From: Mollicutes bacterium
Lineage (GTDB): Bacteria; Bacillota_I; Bacilli_A; Izemoplasmatales; Izemoplasmataceae
Assembly (NCBI GenBank): GCA_003552275.1
Contig: PUKL01000055.1
Span: forward strand, 1 to 5,576
Direction: 5' to 3'
Length of the DNA stretch: 5,576 nucleotides
The notes under the pieces were generated by a model. It searched no databases. It worked only from the letters and a program-made list of their open reading frames with translations, and was not told the DNA's origin. Within the stretch, counting starts at the first letter, position 1. Each line of letters opens with the position of its first letter. A program made the translations under genes and the position numbers. This document shows, in pieces, positions 1 to 5,576 of the stretch.

Positions 1-5
1 TGATT

Positions 6-14
6 GGGAGGAGG
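6..14 (+). promoter_or_regulatory. Ribosome binding site of rpsH
   Basis: GGGAGGAGG lies 9 nt before the ATG at 24 and supports that start. An ATG at 17-19 is also near but is out of frame with rpsH. Confidence 0.85.
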
Positions 15-23
15 CAATGAGAC

Positions 24-419
24 ATGGCAATGACAGACCCTATTGCTGACATGTTGACACGCATCAGAAACGCGAACCAAATGAAAGCCCAAACCGTCGA
101 CATCCCGGCATCCAAGCTCAAAAAAGAGGTCTTGGAGCTCATGCGCGACGAAGGATATATCGCGAAAGTCGATGTCATCCGGGCGAAGCCCGTTGACAAA
201 CTGCGCGTGACGATGAGATACAACGACAACGAGCGTGTGGTGAAAGGCTTGAAACGCATTTCCAAACCCGGACTCAGAGTGTATGCCGGCAGCGGTGAAC
301 TCCCCAAAGTCCTGAACGGACTCGGCATCGCTGTCATTTCGACGTCCAAGGGTGTTCTCAGCGACCGGGAAGCCCGCAAACAGAACGTCGGTGGCGAGAT
401 TCTGGCCTACATCTGGTGA
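24..419 (+). CDS. rpsH: 30S ribosomal protein S8
   Basis: S8 is a primary 16S rRNA-binding protein of the small-subunit platform; in E. coli it is also the spc operon repressor, though the mRNA site for that would lie upstream of this window. The 131-aa product has the usual family length. The N-terminus reads [18 protein letters not shown], very like Bacillota S8 proteins beginning [10 protein letters not shown]. The C-terminal half carries [13 protein letters not shown] (residues 76-88) and the family signature [18 protein letters not shown] (101-118), and ends in the typical LAYIW. The ATG at 24 is chosen over the in-frame ATG at 30 because it gives the family N-terminus and lies 9 nt after GGGAGGAGG. 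The gene ends TGG TGA, so UGA acts as a stop. rplF follows after 22 nt. Identification is secure. Confidence 0.98.
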   Translation: MAMTDPIADMLTRIRNANQMKAQTVDIPASKLKKEVLELMRDEGYIAKVDVIRAKPVDKLRVTMRYNDNERVVKGLKRISKPGLRVYAGSGELPKVLNGLGIAVISTSKGVLSDREARKQNVGGEILAYIW

Positions 420-426
420 TCAAACG

Positions 427-434
427 AAGGAGGT
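427..434 (+). promoter_or_regulatory. Ribosome binding site of rplF
   Basis: AAGGAGGT is a full match to the anti-Shine-Dalgarno core, 7 nt before the ATG at 442. It fixes the rplF start there rather than at the in-frame ATG at 352 inside rpsH. Confidence 0.9.
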
Positions 435-441
435 ACGAAAC

Positions 442-978
442 ATGAGTCGTATCGGCAAGAAACCCGTCGTCCTGCCTGAAGGCGTGGACGCTCGAATCGA
501 CGGACAGAACATAGAGCTGAAGGGCCCCAAAGGGACTCTGAAGAACAAGATGCATGAAACATTGACACTCAAGCTCGAAGACGACCAGATCATCATCGAC
601 AGGAAAGACGACACCAAGACCCAACGGATGCTCCACGGTACAGCGCGAGCACAACTCGAGAACATGGTCGTGGGCGTCAGCAAGGGATTCACCAAGAAGC
701 TCAAGATGGTCGGCGTCGGCTATCGAGCCAAAAAACAGGGCAACAGACTGGTCGTCAGCGCCGGATATTCGAGCGATGTCGAAGCCGACATCCCCGACGG
801 CATCGAGGTCGAAGTGAAAAAGAACACCGATATCACCGTCTCGGGAATCGACAGACAGAAGGTTGGCGAATTCGCCGCTCATATCCGCGCAATCCGCAAA
901 CCGGAGCCCTATCTCGGCAAGGGAATCCGCTACGTCGACGAGAGGGTACGTCGTAAAGAAGGAAAAATCGCTAAATAG
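442..978 (+). CDS. rplF: 50S ribosomal protein L6
   Basis: L6 is a two-domain large-subunit protein bound to 23S rRNA near the factor-binding site. The product is 178 aa, normal for the family. It starts MSRIGKKPVVLPEGV, and has the N-domain block IELKGPKGTL (24-33) and the mid-protein block KLKMVGVGYRA (87-97). The C-terminal signature region PEPYLGKGI (154-162) is followed by RYVDERVRRKEGK. The reading frame is open further upstream to an ATG at 352 inside rpsH, but the start is placed at 442 because of a perfect AAGGAGGT 7 nt before it and the family N-terminus. One oddity is Leu158, where the classical L6 signature has Lys. rplR starts 20 nt downstream. Identification is secure. Confidence 0.98.
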   Translation: MSRIGKKPVVLPEGVDARIDGQNIELKGPKGTLKNKMHETLTLKLEDDQIIIDRKDDTKTQRMLHGTARAQLENMVVGVSKGFTKKLKMVGVGYRAKKQGNRLVVSAGYSSDVEADIPDGIEVEVKKNTDITVSGIDRQKVGEFAAHIRAIRKPEPYLGKGIRYVDERVRRKEGKIAK

Positions 979-998
979 CAGTCAGGAGTGACGAATAG

Positions 999-1361
999 AT
1001 GATCAACAAGAAGACTAGAAACGAGATGCGCAAGCAAAGGCATCGTCGAGCGAGGATGAACCTCGTCGGGACCCCTTTGCGTCCGCGCTTGAGCGTATAC
1101 CGTTCCCACAAGAACATCTATGCCCAGTTGATCGACGATGTGAACGGTGAGACAATCGTCAGCGCCTCGACACTCGAAGAAGACGCGGTGAAAGAGACCC
1201 GCGCCACCAAGGAGGGCGCTCAAGCGGTCGGTGAGCTTATCGCCAAACGGGCGCTTGAAAAGGATATCAAGCGGGTCGTCTTCGACCGCAGCGGCTACCG
1301 CTATCATGGGCGCGTCAAGGCGCTGGCCGAGGCCGCACGCGCTCAAGGACTGGAATTCTAA
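999..1361 (+). CDS. rplR: 50S ribosomal protein L18
   Basis: L18 binds 5S rRNA, with L5, in the central protuberance of the large subunit. The product is 120 aa, the usual bacterial length. It begins with the basic stretch [18 protein letters not shown], followed by [20 protein letters not shown] (24-43), the conserved fold and RNA-contact region. It ends with [20 protein letters not shown] (93-112) and the typical AARAQGLEF. Ser98 sits where most homologues have Gly (DRGGY), a mild change. AGGAG at 984-988 lies 10 nt before the ATG. The TAA stop (1359-1361) abuts the rpsE ribosome binding site, so termination and rpsE initiation are close. Confidence 0.98.
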   Translation: MINKKTRNEMRKQRHRRARMNLVGTPLRPRLSVYRSHKNIYAQLIDDVNGETIVSASTLEEDAVKETRATKEGAQAVGELIAKRALEKDIKRVVFDRSGYRYHGRVKALAEAARAQGLEF

Positions 1362-1375
1362 GAAGGAGGTACTCC

Positions 1376-1897
1376 ATGCAAAGAGATCGTAGAAAACGCA
1401 GAAGGAAAAAACGCGAAGAGAACATCTACGAAGAACGCGTCGTCAGCATCAGTCGTGTCGTGAAAGTCGTCAAGGGCGGCCGCCGCTTCCGTTTCAACGC
1501 GCTGGTCGTCGTCGGCGACAAGAAGGGACAAGTCGGTTTCGGCACCGGAAAAGCCCAAGAGGTTCCCGATGCCATCCGGAAAGCGATCGAGGAAGCCAAG
1601 CGGAACTTTGTCAAAGTGCCGATGTACGGCACGACGATTCCGCATGAGATTACCGGAAAACACGGGGGCGGGCGCGTCTATCTGAAACCCGCCGTCGAAG
1701 GTACCGGTGTCATCGCCGGCGGACCCATCCGGGCCGTTTTGGAAGCTGCGGGCGTGAAGGACATACTGAGCAAGTCGCTCGGGTCCGATTCCCCCATCAA
1801 CATCGTCCGCGCCACGATGAACGCCATTGACAGACTGCGTACGGCCGACGAAGTCGCCCGTACACGCGGCAAGGAACCAAAAGAGATCCTCGGGTGA
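1376..1897 (+). CDS. rpsE: 30S ribosomal protein S5
   Basis: S5 is a small-subunit protein near the mRNA entry site, involved in decoding fidelity. The product is 173 aa, slightly longer than the roughly 166 aa of B. subtilis S5 because of the N-terminus, where 10 of the first 13 residues are Arg or Lys. The N-terminal RNA-binding domain contains [19 protein letters not shown] (20-38) and [20 protein letters not shown] (44-63). The C-terminal domain contains [19 protein letters not shown] (81-99), [20 protein letters not shown] (108-127) and [14 protein letters not shown] (129-142), ending in ILG. A perfect AAGGAGGT at 1363-1370 precedes the ATG by 5 nt. The gene ends in TGA inside a small inverted-repeat cluster. 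The next gene is rplO; rpmD, usually placed here, is absent. Confidence 0.98.
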   Translation: MQRDRRKRRRKKREENIYEERVVSISRVVKVVKGGRRFRFNALVVVGDKKGQVGFGTGKAQEVPDAIRKAIEEAKRNFVKVPMYGTTIPHEITGKHGGGRVYLKPAVEGTGVIAGGPIRAVLEAAGVKDILSKSLGSDSPINIVRATMNAIDRLRTADEVARTRGKEPKEILG

Positions 1898-1909
1898 GGA
1901 TTCCTCATC
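1885..1909 (+). other. Two competing short hairpins at the rpsE stop codon
   Basis: ATCCTC (1886-1891) pairs with GAGGAT (1896-1901) around a GGGT loop, and G1885-T1902 can add a wobble pair. The alternative hairpin pairs TGAGG (1895-1899) with CCTCA (1903-1907) around an ATT loop, and 1893-1894 with 1908-1909 extend it to 7 pairs including one G-T. The two share bases 1896-1899, so only one can form at a time, and the rpsE TGA (1895-1897) lies within both. No T-run follows, so this is not a terminator. The pairing is read directly; any role (coupling, mRNA processing, scar of lost rpmD) is inference, and chance is possible. Confidence 0.45.
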
Positions 1910-1946
1910 ATCCCCCACATGTTGACGAAGAATAGGAGGTAGCCAC

Positions 1947-2387
1947 ATGAAACTTCACGAACTGAAACCGACCCCGGGTTCGACGAAGAAGAGAAAGCGC
2001 GTCGGCCGCGGCATGGGCAGCGGCACCGGCAAACTTTCCGGCCGCGGACACAAGGGACAGAAACAACGCGCCGGCTTCAGCCAGCCCATCGGCTTCGAAG
2101 GCGGACAGACCCCCCTCTACAAACGTTTCCGCAAAGTCGGTTTCAAGAATCCCAACCGCAAGGAGTTCGCGACCGTGAATGTCGAACGGTTGAACCGTTA
2201 TGAAGACGGTACCGTCATCACGCCGGACAGGCTTCTCGAGGACCGGGTGATTTCCAGGACGAAAGACGGTCTGAAAATCCTCGGGAAAGGATCACTCGAG
2301 AAAAAGGTGACCGTCAAAGCGCATAAATTCACGTCGACAGCCGAAGAGAAAATCAAGGCCGCCGGCGGAACCATCGAGGTGATTTGA
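1947..2387 (+). CDS. rplO: 50S ribosomal protein L15
   Basis: L15 is a late-assembling large-subunit protein with a long N-terminal extension that penetrates 23S rRNA. The product is 146 aa, standard length. The basic, Gly-rich N-terminus reads [20 protein letters not shown], followed by [20 protein letters not shown] (24-43) and [12 protein letters not shown] (49-60). The C-terminal globular part contains [20 protein letters not shown] (109-128) and ends [17 protein letters not shown] (1933-1940) lies 6 nt before the ATG. The usual L15 motif of the type R-[LI]-P-K-x-GF appears here as RFRKVGF, with Arg62 in place of the normally conserved Pro. The TGA stop overlaps the secY ATG by one base. 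Preceding it is the 49-nt spacer, the longest in the window, where rpmD would be expected. Confidence 0.98.
   Translation: MKLHELKPTPGSTKKRKRVGRGMGSGTGKLSGRGHKGQKQRAGFSQPIGFEGGQTPLYKRFRKVGFKNPNRKEFATVNVERLNRYEDGTVITPDRLLEDRVISRTKDGLKILGKGSLEKKVTVKAHKFTSTAEEKIKAAGGTIEVI
2376..2383 (+). promoter_or_regulatory. Ribosome binding site of secY inside rplO
   Basis: GAGGTGAT lies in the last codons of rplO. Its GAGG core is 7 nt from the ATG at 2387 and 4 nt from the TTG at 2384, so it favours the ATG start. Confidence 0.75.
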
Positions 2388-3691
2388 TGGATACCATCAA
2401 GGCCGTATTCAAGAACAAGAGCCTGATGAAGAAAATCCTTTTCACCCTCGCCGTCTTTTTGATCTACAGGCTCGCGACGTTCATCCGCATGCCCCTCATC
2501 GACCCGACCCTCATCACCCAGTTCTTTGAAGAACAGGGAGGGTTCTTGGGCATCATGGACGCCTTCACGGGACAGGCTTTGAGCAACTATTCCATCATCG
2601 CACTGGGCATCGCCCCCTACATCACCGCCTCCATCGTCATCCAGCTTCTGCAGATGGACATTGTGCCCATTCTCAAGGAATGGTCGCAAGAAGGCGAAGT
2701 GGGCAAAAGGAAAATCAACCAACTGACGAGATATCTCGCTCTGGGCCTCGCTTTCGTGCAGGCACTCGGTATGACTTTCGGTTTCTCCTTGACCCAGGAT
2801 TACATCTTCCAGCCGTGGGTCGAGGCGAATTTCCTCACCTACACGTATCTCGCCCTGATCATGACCGCTGGTACGGCGTTTTTGCTCTGGCTCGCCGACC
2901 AGATCACCTTGAAAGGCATCGGCAACGGAACGTCGATGATCATCGTAGCCGGTATCATCGCCGGTCTTCCCGGCATGTTCACGACCCTCGGTCGCCAATA
3001 CCTCGCCGACGGCGAGGGGACTCGAGACTACGTGATTTTCGGTGTCGTCGTGCTGATGTTCATCCTGATCCTCGTCGGGGTCACCTATATGCAATCGGCC
3101 GCCCGAAAGATCCCCATCCAGTATTCGAACCGGCCCAGCAGCGCCCGTTTCAAGGGTAAGAGCGCATCCAACATCCCGTTGAAGATCAATTCCGCGGGGG
3201 TCATCCCCGTCATCTTCGCGGTGACGATCCTCTCCCTCCCCCAGACGCTCTTGCAGTTCCTTCCCGATTTCGCCCAGACCACACCGGGATTCTGGATCAA
3301 TGAGATGTTCAACTACCAGCGTCCCCTCGGTTACATCATCTATGCGATCCTCATCATCGTCTTCACCTTCTTCTACTCGTTCGTACAGATCAACCCCGAG
3401 AAGATTTCCAACAACCTCCAGAAGCAGAACGCCTTCATCCCCGGCGTGCGCCCGGGCGTAGAAACGGAGAACTACGTTTCCCGACTCCTTTTCAAAATCA
3501 CGACCATCGGCGCCGTCTATCTGCTTCTCGTGGCCTCCATCCCCATCCTCACCACGGCGATATTCGGACTCCCCCCCTACATCCAGATCGGCGGGACCAG
3601 TCTCCTGATCGTCGTCGGTGTCGCGATCGAGACCACCAAACAGATAAAGACCGACGTACAGGGCAAAACCTACAGCGGCTTCATCCGTTAG
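2387..3691 (+). CDS. secY: Preprotein translocase subunit SecY
   Basis: SecY is the channel subunit of the SecYEG translocon in the cytoplasmic membrane and passes secretory and membrane proteins delivered by SecA or SRP. The 434-aa product fits the family length and shows ten hydrophobic segments: about 17-36, 69-90, 115-135, 150-170, 177-200, 214-234, 266-290, 313-333, 367-386 and 398-416. A plug-like GGFLGIMDAF (51-60) precedes TM2. Hallmarks include GIAPYITASIVIQLLQM (74-90), EGEVGKRKINQLTRY (102-116), LKGIGNGTSMIIVAGI (175-190), RKIPIQYS (240-247), INSAGVIPVIFA (267-278) and FIPGVRPG (350-357). The frame also allows a TTG start at 2384; the ATG at 2387 is preferred because of its Shine-Dalgarno spacing and TGATG overlap with rplO. 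As in most bacteria it sits at the end of the ribosomal block, coupling export capacity to ribosome production. Confidence 0.98.
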   Translation: MDTIKAVFKNKSLMKKILFTLAVFLIYRLATFIRMPLIDPTLITQFFEEQGGFLGIMDAFTGQALSNYSIIALGIAPYITASIVIQLLQMDIVPILKEWSQEGEVGKRKINQLTRYLALGLAFVQALGMTFGFSLTQDYIFQPWVEANFLTYTYLALIMTAGTAFLLWLADQITLKGIGNGTSMIIVAGIIAGLPGMFTTLGRQYLADGEGTRDYVIFGVVVLMFILILVGVTYMQSAARKIPIQYSNRPSSARFKGKSASNIPLKINSAGVIPVIFAVTILSLPQTLLQFLPDFAQTTPGFWINEMFNYQRPLGYIIYAILIIVFTFFYSFVQINPEKISNNLQKQNAFIPGVRPGVETENYVSRLLFKITTIGAVYLLLVASIPILTTAIFGLPPYIQIGGTSLLIVVGVAIETTKQIKTDVQGKTYSGFIR

Positions 3692-3703
3692 GAGGGCTTT
3701 GAC

Positions 3704-4357
3704 ATGAAACTCTTGGTCATGGGTCCTCCGGGAGCCGGCAAGGGGAGCCAGTCGAAGCGGCTTGTCGAAGACTACGACCTGACGAACATCTCCACCGGGG
3801 AGATGTTCCGGGAAGCCTACAGGCGTGGCGAAAAACTAGGAATCGAGGCGATGGAGTATATCAAGAAGGGAAACCTCGTCGCCGACGACATCACGAATGA
3901 GATCGTCCGCAAGCGCCTCATGCAGAAAGACGCCGAAGCGTCCTTCCTCCTCGACGGCTATCCCCGCACGGTCAACCAGGCAAAAGCGTTGGACGAAATG
4001 CTCGAGAAGATGGGAACGAGGTTGACGGCCGTCATCAACATCGTCGTCGACAACGAGGTCATCCTCGAACGCATGGTGGGCCGGCGTGTGTGCAAGTCGT
4101 GCAATGCGACCTACCACACCAAGTTCCGCCCCTCCGACAAGGAAGACGTCTGCGACGAGTGCGGCGGCGAACTCTACCAAAGAGAGGACGACAAGCCCGC
4201 CTCCGTCCGGAACCGCTTGAATATCTACGAATCGAAAACGAAATCCATCATCGACTACTACAAAGGCCGGGGCGTCCTCGTGAACATCAACGGCATGCAG
4301 TCGTTCGAGGCCGTATATGCCAACATCCGCCGTTCTTTGCGGGAGATCGTCCGATGA
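3704..4357 (+). CDS. adk: Adenylate kinase, zinc-binding long-LID type
   Basis: This cytosolic enzyme interconverts ATP + AMP and 2 ADP, keeping adenylate pools balanced. The 217-aa product matches the long bacterial form. The P-loop GPPGAGKGSQ (7-16) has catalytic Lys13. STGEMFR (30-36) belongs to the AMP-binding part, and LLDGYPRT (82-89) has the conserved Asp84 and Arg88. The LID spans about 126-163 and carries CKSC (130-133) and CDEC (150-153), a Cys4 set expected to bind a structural zinc, as in Gram-positive adenylate kinases. SVRNRL (167-172) supplies the conserved arginines. Two mild departures from the consensus are Ser15 for Thr in GKGTQ and Tyr86 for Phe in DGFPRT. TAGGAGGG (3689-3696), which includes part of the secY stop, precedes the ATG by 7 nt. 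The stop overlaps map by 4 nt. Confidence 0.98.
   Translation: MKLLVMGPPGAGKGSQSKRLVEDYDLTNISTGEMFREAYRRGEKLGIEAMEYIKKGNLVADDITNEIVRKRLMQKDAEASFLLDGYPRTVNQAKALDEMLEKMGTRLTAVINIVVDNEVILERMVGRRVCKSCNATYHTKFRPSDKEDVCDECGGELYQREDDKPASVRNRLNIYESKTKSIIDYYKGRGVLVNINGMQSFEAVYANIRRSLREIVR
4341..4345 (+). promoter_or_regulatory. Ribosome binding site of map inside adk
   Basis: GGGAG lies in the last adk codons, 8 nt before the map ATG at 4354. It is weaker than the other sites in the window, which fits re-initiation by ribosomes ending adk at the ATGA overlap. Confidence 0.6.
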
Positions 4358-5124
4358 TAAGCCGCAAATCACCCCGCGAGATCGCCTTCATGAGAGAAGC
4401 CGGACGCATCGTCGCTTTGGCCCATGAAGCCGTCAAGGAAGCTGTGCGGGTGGGTATCTCCACCGCGCGCATCGACGCCATCGTGGAAGCGACCATCCGT
4501 GCTCATGGTGCGACTCCGTCCTTCAAGGGTTACGGAGGGTTCCCCGCGAGCGCCTGCACATCCTTGAACGAAGAGATCATCCATGGCATCCCCGCGAAAA
4601 CGAGACGCCTCGCCGAAGGCGACATCCTGAAAGTGGACATCGGTGCGGAATACAAGGGATATCATGGGGATTCGGCCTGGACCTACCCTGTCGGCGCCAT
4701 ACCCGAAGCGACGCGGAAACTGCTCGAAGTCACCCGGGAAGCCCTGTTCGAGGGTGTACGGCACGCCGTGCCGGGGAACCGTCTGCAAGACATCTCCCAC
4801 GCTGTGCAATCCCATGTCGAGAAACACCGGTTCAGCGTGGTCCGGGATTTCGTCGGCCACGGCATCGGCAAAAGATTGCACGAGGCTCCCGAGGTCCCCA
4901 ACTTCGGGGAAGCCGGTAAGGGGCCCATCCTGAAACCCGGGATGACACTCGCGATCGAACCGATGGTGAATGCCGGGACCCATGAGACGAAGATTCTCGA
5001 CGACGGCTGGACGGCCGTCACCGCGGATTCGTCATTGAGCGCCCATTATGAACACACCGTCTTGATCACAGAGAAAGGCTATGAGCTTTTAACCGTCCTG
5101 GAAGGAGGCGACCGTCATGGCTGA
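4354..5124 (+). CDS. map: Type I methionine aminopeptidase
   Basis: This metallo-enzyme removes the initiator Met from new proteins whose second residue is small, acting at the ribosome exit. The 256-aa product has the plain type Ia pita-bread domain without an N-terminal zinc extension. All five metal ligands are visible: Asp95 (KVDIG), Asp106 (HGDSAW), His169 (GHGIG), Glu202 (IEPM) and Glu233 (HYEHT). The active-site histidines His77 (IIHGIP) and His176 (LHEAP) are also present. It begins [20 protein letters not shown], as expected for the family. The frame is open much further upstream inside adk, but the start is set at 4354 by family length, by GGGAG 8 nt upstream and by the ATGA overlap with the adk stop. 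Its last codons contain the infA ribosome binding site, and it overlaps infA by 8 nt. Confidence 0.97.
   Translation: MISRKSPREIAFMREAGRIVALAHEAVKEAVRVGISTARIDAIVEATIRAHGATPSFKGYGGFPASACTSLNEEIIHGIPAKTRRLAEGDILKVDIGAEYKGYHGDSAWTYPVGAIPEATRKLLEVTREALFEGVRHAVPGNRLQDISHAVQSHVEKHRFSVVRDFVGHGIGKRLHEAPEVPNFGEAGKGPILKPGMTLAIEPMVNAGTHETKILDDGWTAVTADSSLSAHYEHTVLITEKGYELLTVLEGGDRHG
5101..5108 (+). promoter_or_regulatory. Ribosome binding site of infA inside map
   Basis: GAAGGAGG lies within the map codons for its C-terminal Glu-Gly-Gly, 8 nt before the infA ATG at 5117. It is a strong site and supports a start that overlaps the end of map by 8 nt. Confidence 0.85.
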
Positions 5125-5338
5125 AAAAGAAGAAAAGATCGAAGTCCAAGGCAAAATCGTCGAAGCGTTGCCGAACACGGAGTTCTTGGTGGAATTGGAC
5201 AACGGCCACACGGTGAAAGCCCACGTTTCAGGTAAAATCCGTATGTACTACATACGCATCTTACCTGGAGACAAGGTCACGGTGGAACTATCTCCCTATG
5301 ACCTTTCACGTGGAAGGATCACCTACCGCCACAAATAA
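5117..5338 (+). CDS. infA: Translation initiation factor IF-1
   Basis: IF-1 is a small OB-fold protein that binds the A site of the 30S subunit during initiation and supports IF-2 and IF-3. The 73-aa product is one residue longer than the usual 72. It contains [20 protein letters not shown] (8-27), [20 protein letters not shown] (29-48) and [20 protein letters not shown] (49-68), and ends TYRHK, so it is almost entirely consensus. Here it directly overlaps map; from memory, B. subtilis has a small KOW-domain gene between the two, and none is present here. Codons 37-52 form a strong inverted repeat and use A/T-ending codons (ATA, TTA, CCT, GGA) unlike the C-rich wobble positions around them. 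rpmJ starts 30 nt after the TAA stop. Confidence 0.98.
   Translation: MAEKEEKIEVQGKIVEALPNTEFLVELDNGHTVKAHVSGKIRMYYIRILPGDKVTVELSPYDLSRGRITYRHK
5226..5270 (+). repeat. 45-nt imperfect palindrome inside infA
   Basis: Positions 5226-5246 pair with 5250-5270 around a three-base ACT loop. The inner arm is CGTATGT/ACATACG (7 pairs) and the outer arm is CAGGTAA/TTACCTG (7 pairs). They are joined by two A-T pairs between two mismatches (5236/5260 and 5239/5257), and extended outward by T-G, T-A, T-G. By hand count 19 of 21 positions pair, 17 of them Watson-Crick. The repeat covers infA codons 37-52, whose protein sequence is highly conserved. The symmetry is seen directly. A role as an mRNA structure is inferred; the lack of a T-run argues against a terminator. 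Confidence 0.6.
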
Positions 5339-5368
5339 TCGAAGAGACCCTTTAGGAGGAAAACGATC

Positions 5369-5482
5369 ATGAAAGTAAGACCGTCCGTGAAGAAAATCTG
5401 CGATAAATGCAAGATCATCAAGCGCAAGGGGAAAGTCATGGTCATCTGCGACAATCCCCGGCACAAACAAAGACAAGGTTAA
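5369..5482 (+). CDS. rpmJ: 50S ribosomal protein L36, zinc-ribbon form
   Basis: L36 is the smallest large-subunit protein and helps organise 23S rRNA near the peptidyl transferase and factor regions. The 37-aa product begins [15 protein letters not shown] and ends NPRHKQRQG, nearly identical to family consensus. Cys11, Cys14, Cys27 and His32 form the complete zinc ribbon, so this is the zinc-dependent (C+) form rather than the Cys-less paralogue used under zinc limitation. AGGAGG (5354-5359) lies 9 nt before the ATG. It sits between infA and rpsM, as in Bacillota. Its TAA stop is followed 15 nt later by rpsM. Confidence 0.98.
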   Translation: MKVRPSVKKICDKCKIIKRKGKVMVICDNPRHKQRQG

Positions 5483-5497
5483 TGAGGAGGTGCACGC

Positions 5498-5576
5498 ATG
5501 GCACGTATATCCGGAGTAGACATTCCCAGAGACAAACGCATCGTCGTCGCCCTGACATATATCTATGGCATCGGCA
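5498..5576 (+). CDS. rpsM: 30S ribosomal protein S13, 5' part only
   Basis: S13 lies in the head of the small subunit, contacting the P-site tRNA and forming the bridges to L5. Only the first 26 codons and one further base are present; the gene runs off the window. The visible residues, [20 protein letters not shown] followed by YIYGIG, match the conserved S13 N-terminus up to the start of its helix-two-turn-helix region. GAGGAGGTG (5484-5492) precedes the ATG by 5 nt. rpsK, rpoA and rplQ would be expected downstream but are not visible. Confidence 0.97.
   Translation, partial: MARISGVDIPRDKRIVVALTYIYGIG

Noticed and set aside
1..3. TGA at the window edge, possibly the stop of the upstream gene (rpsN in the usual order).
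   Set aside because: No upstream codons are visible, so neither the frame nor the gene can be supported.
53..58. TTGACA inside rpsH, a perfect -35 hexamer.
   Set aside because: It encodes conserved S8 residues (M-L-T-R) and no suitable -10 follows at the right distance.
1919..1942. A seven-codon frame, MLTKNRR then TAG, overlapping the rplO ribosome binding site; a possible leader peptide or rpmD remnant.
   Set aside because: It has no Shine-Dalgarno of its own, its last codons are simply the AGGAGGTAG of the rplO site, and the residues do not resemble L30.
1922..1950. TTGACG before rplO, resembling a -35 element.
   Set aside because: No -10-like hexamer occurs 16-18 nt downstream, where the rplO start codon already lies.
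4759..4773. CGGCAC-GCC-GTGCCG hairpin inside map.
   Set aside because: A 6-bp stem within a GC-rich conserved coding segment with no T-run; expected by chance and without any context suggesting function.
358..4983. Long open frames on the minus strand, for example 2198-3094, 1358-1948 and 4369-4983.
   Set aside because: They are mirror frames of the strongly codon-biased ribosomal, secY, adk and map genes, with no recognisable domains and no sensible ribosome binding context.
5339..5368. The 30-nt infA-rpmJ spacer as a possible terminator or promoter.
   Set aside because: It holds only the rpmJ ribosome binding site; I see no stem followed by a T-run and no promoter pair.

Overview
This window is an uninterrupted stretch of a bacterial spc-type ribosomal protein operon. 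All genes are on the + strand and tightly packed: rpsH (S8), rplF (L6), rplR (L18), rpsE (S5), rplO (L15), secY, adk, map, infA, rpmJ (L36) and the first 26 codons of rpsM (S13). I see no mobile element, CRISPR array, tRNA, rRNA, internal promoter or terminator. No stretch longer than 49 bases lacks a gene.

Organism. The secY-adk-map-infA-rpmJ-rpsM order is typical of Bacillota and relatives; in E. coli rpmJ directly follows secY. The Cys4 zinc LID of adenylate kinase, the zinc-ribbon L36 and the strong AGGAGG ribosome binding sites agree with this. The L30 gene (rpmD), which normally sits between rpsE and rplO, is missing. L30 loss is known in Mollicutes, cyanobacteria and Candidate Phyla Radiation bacteria. 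UGA is a real stop here (it ends rpsH, rpsE, rplO, adk and map) and Trp is UGG, so the code is not the Mycoplasma code. The DNA is moderately GC-rich (roughly 55% from spot counts) with many C-ending codons. My best inference is an uncultured or poorly studied Bacillota lineage, perhaps near the Bacilli/Mollicutes branch; this is not proven.

Layout. Positions 24-2387 hold five ribosomal proteins, two for the small and three for the large subunit. Positions 2387-3691 encode the SecY translocon channel. Positions 3704-5124 encode adenylate kinase and methionine aminopeptidase. Positions 5117-5338 encode initiation factor IF-1, followed by L36 and the start of S13, which leads into the usual rpsM-rpsK-rpoA-rplQ segment outside the window. 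Three junctions overlap (rplO/secY 1 nt, adk/map 4 nt, map/infA 8 nt), suggesting translational coupling. Together the genes build ribosomes, start translation, trim the initiator Met from new proteins, export membrane proteins and balance adenylates.

This is mostly ordinary housekeeping DNA and I find no undescribed system. The points most worth a second look are the missing rpmD, with two competing small hairpins at that junction, and a 45-nt near-perfect palindrome inside infA that uses codons otherwise rare in the window.
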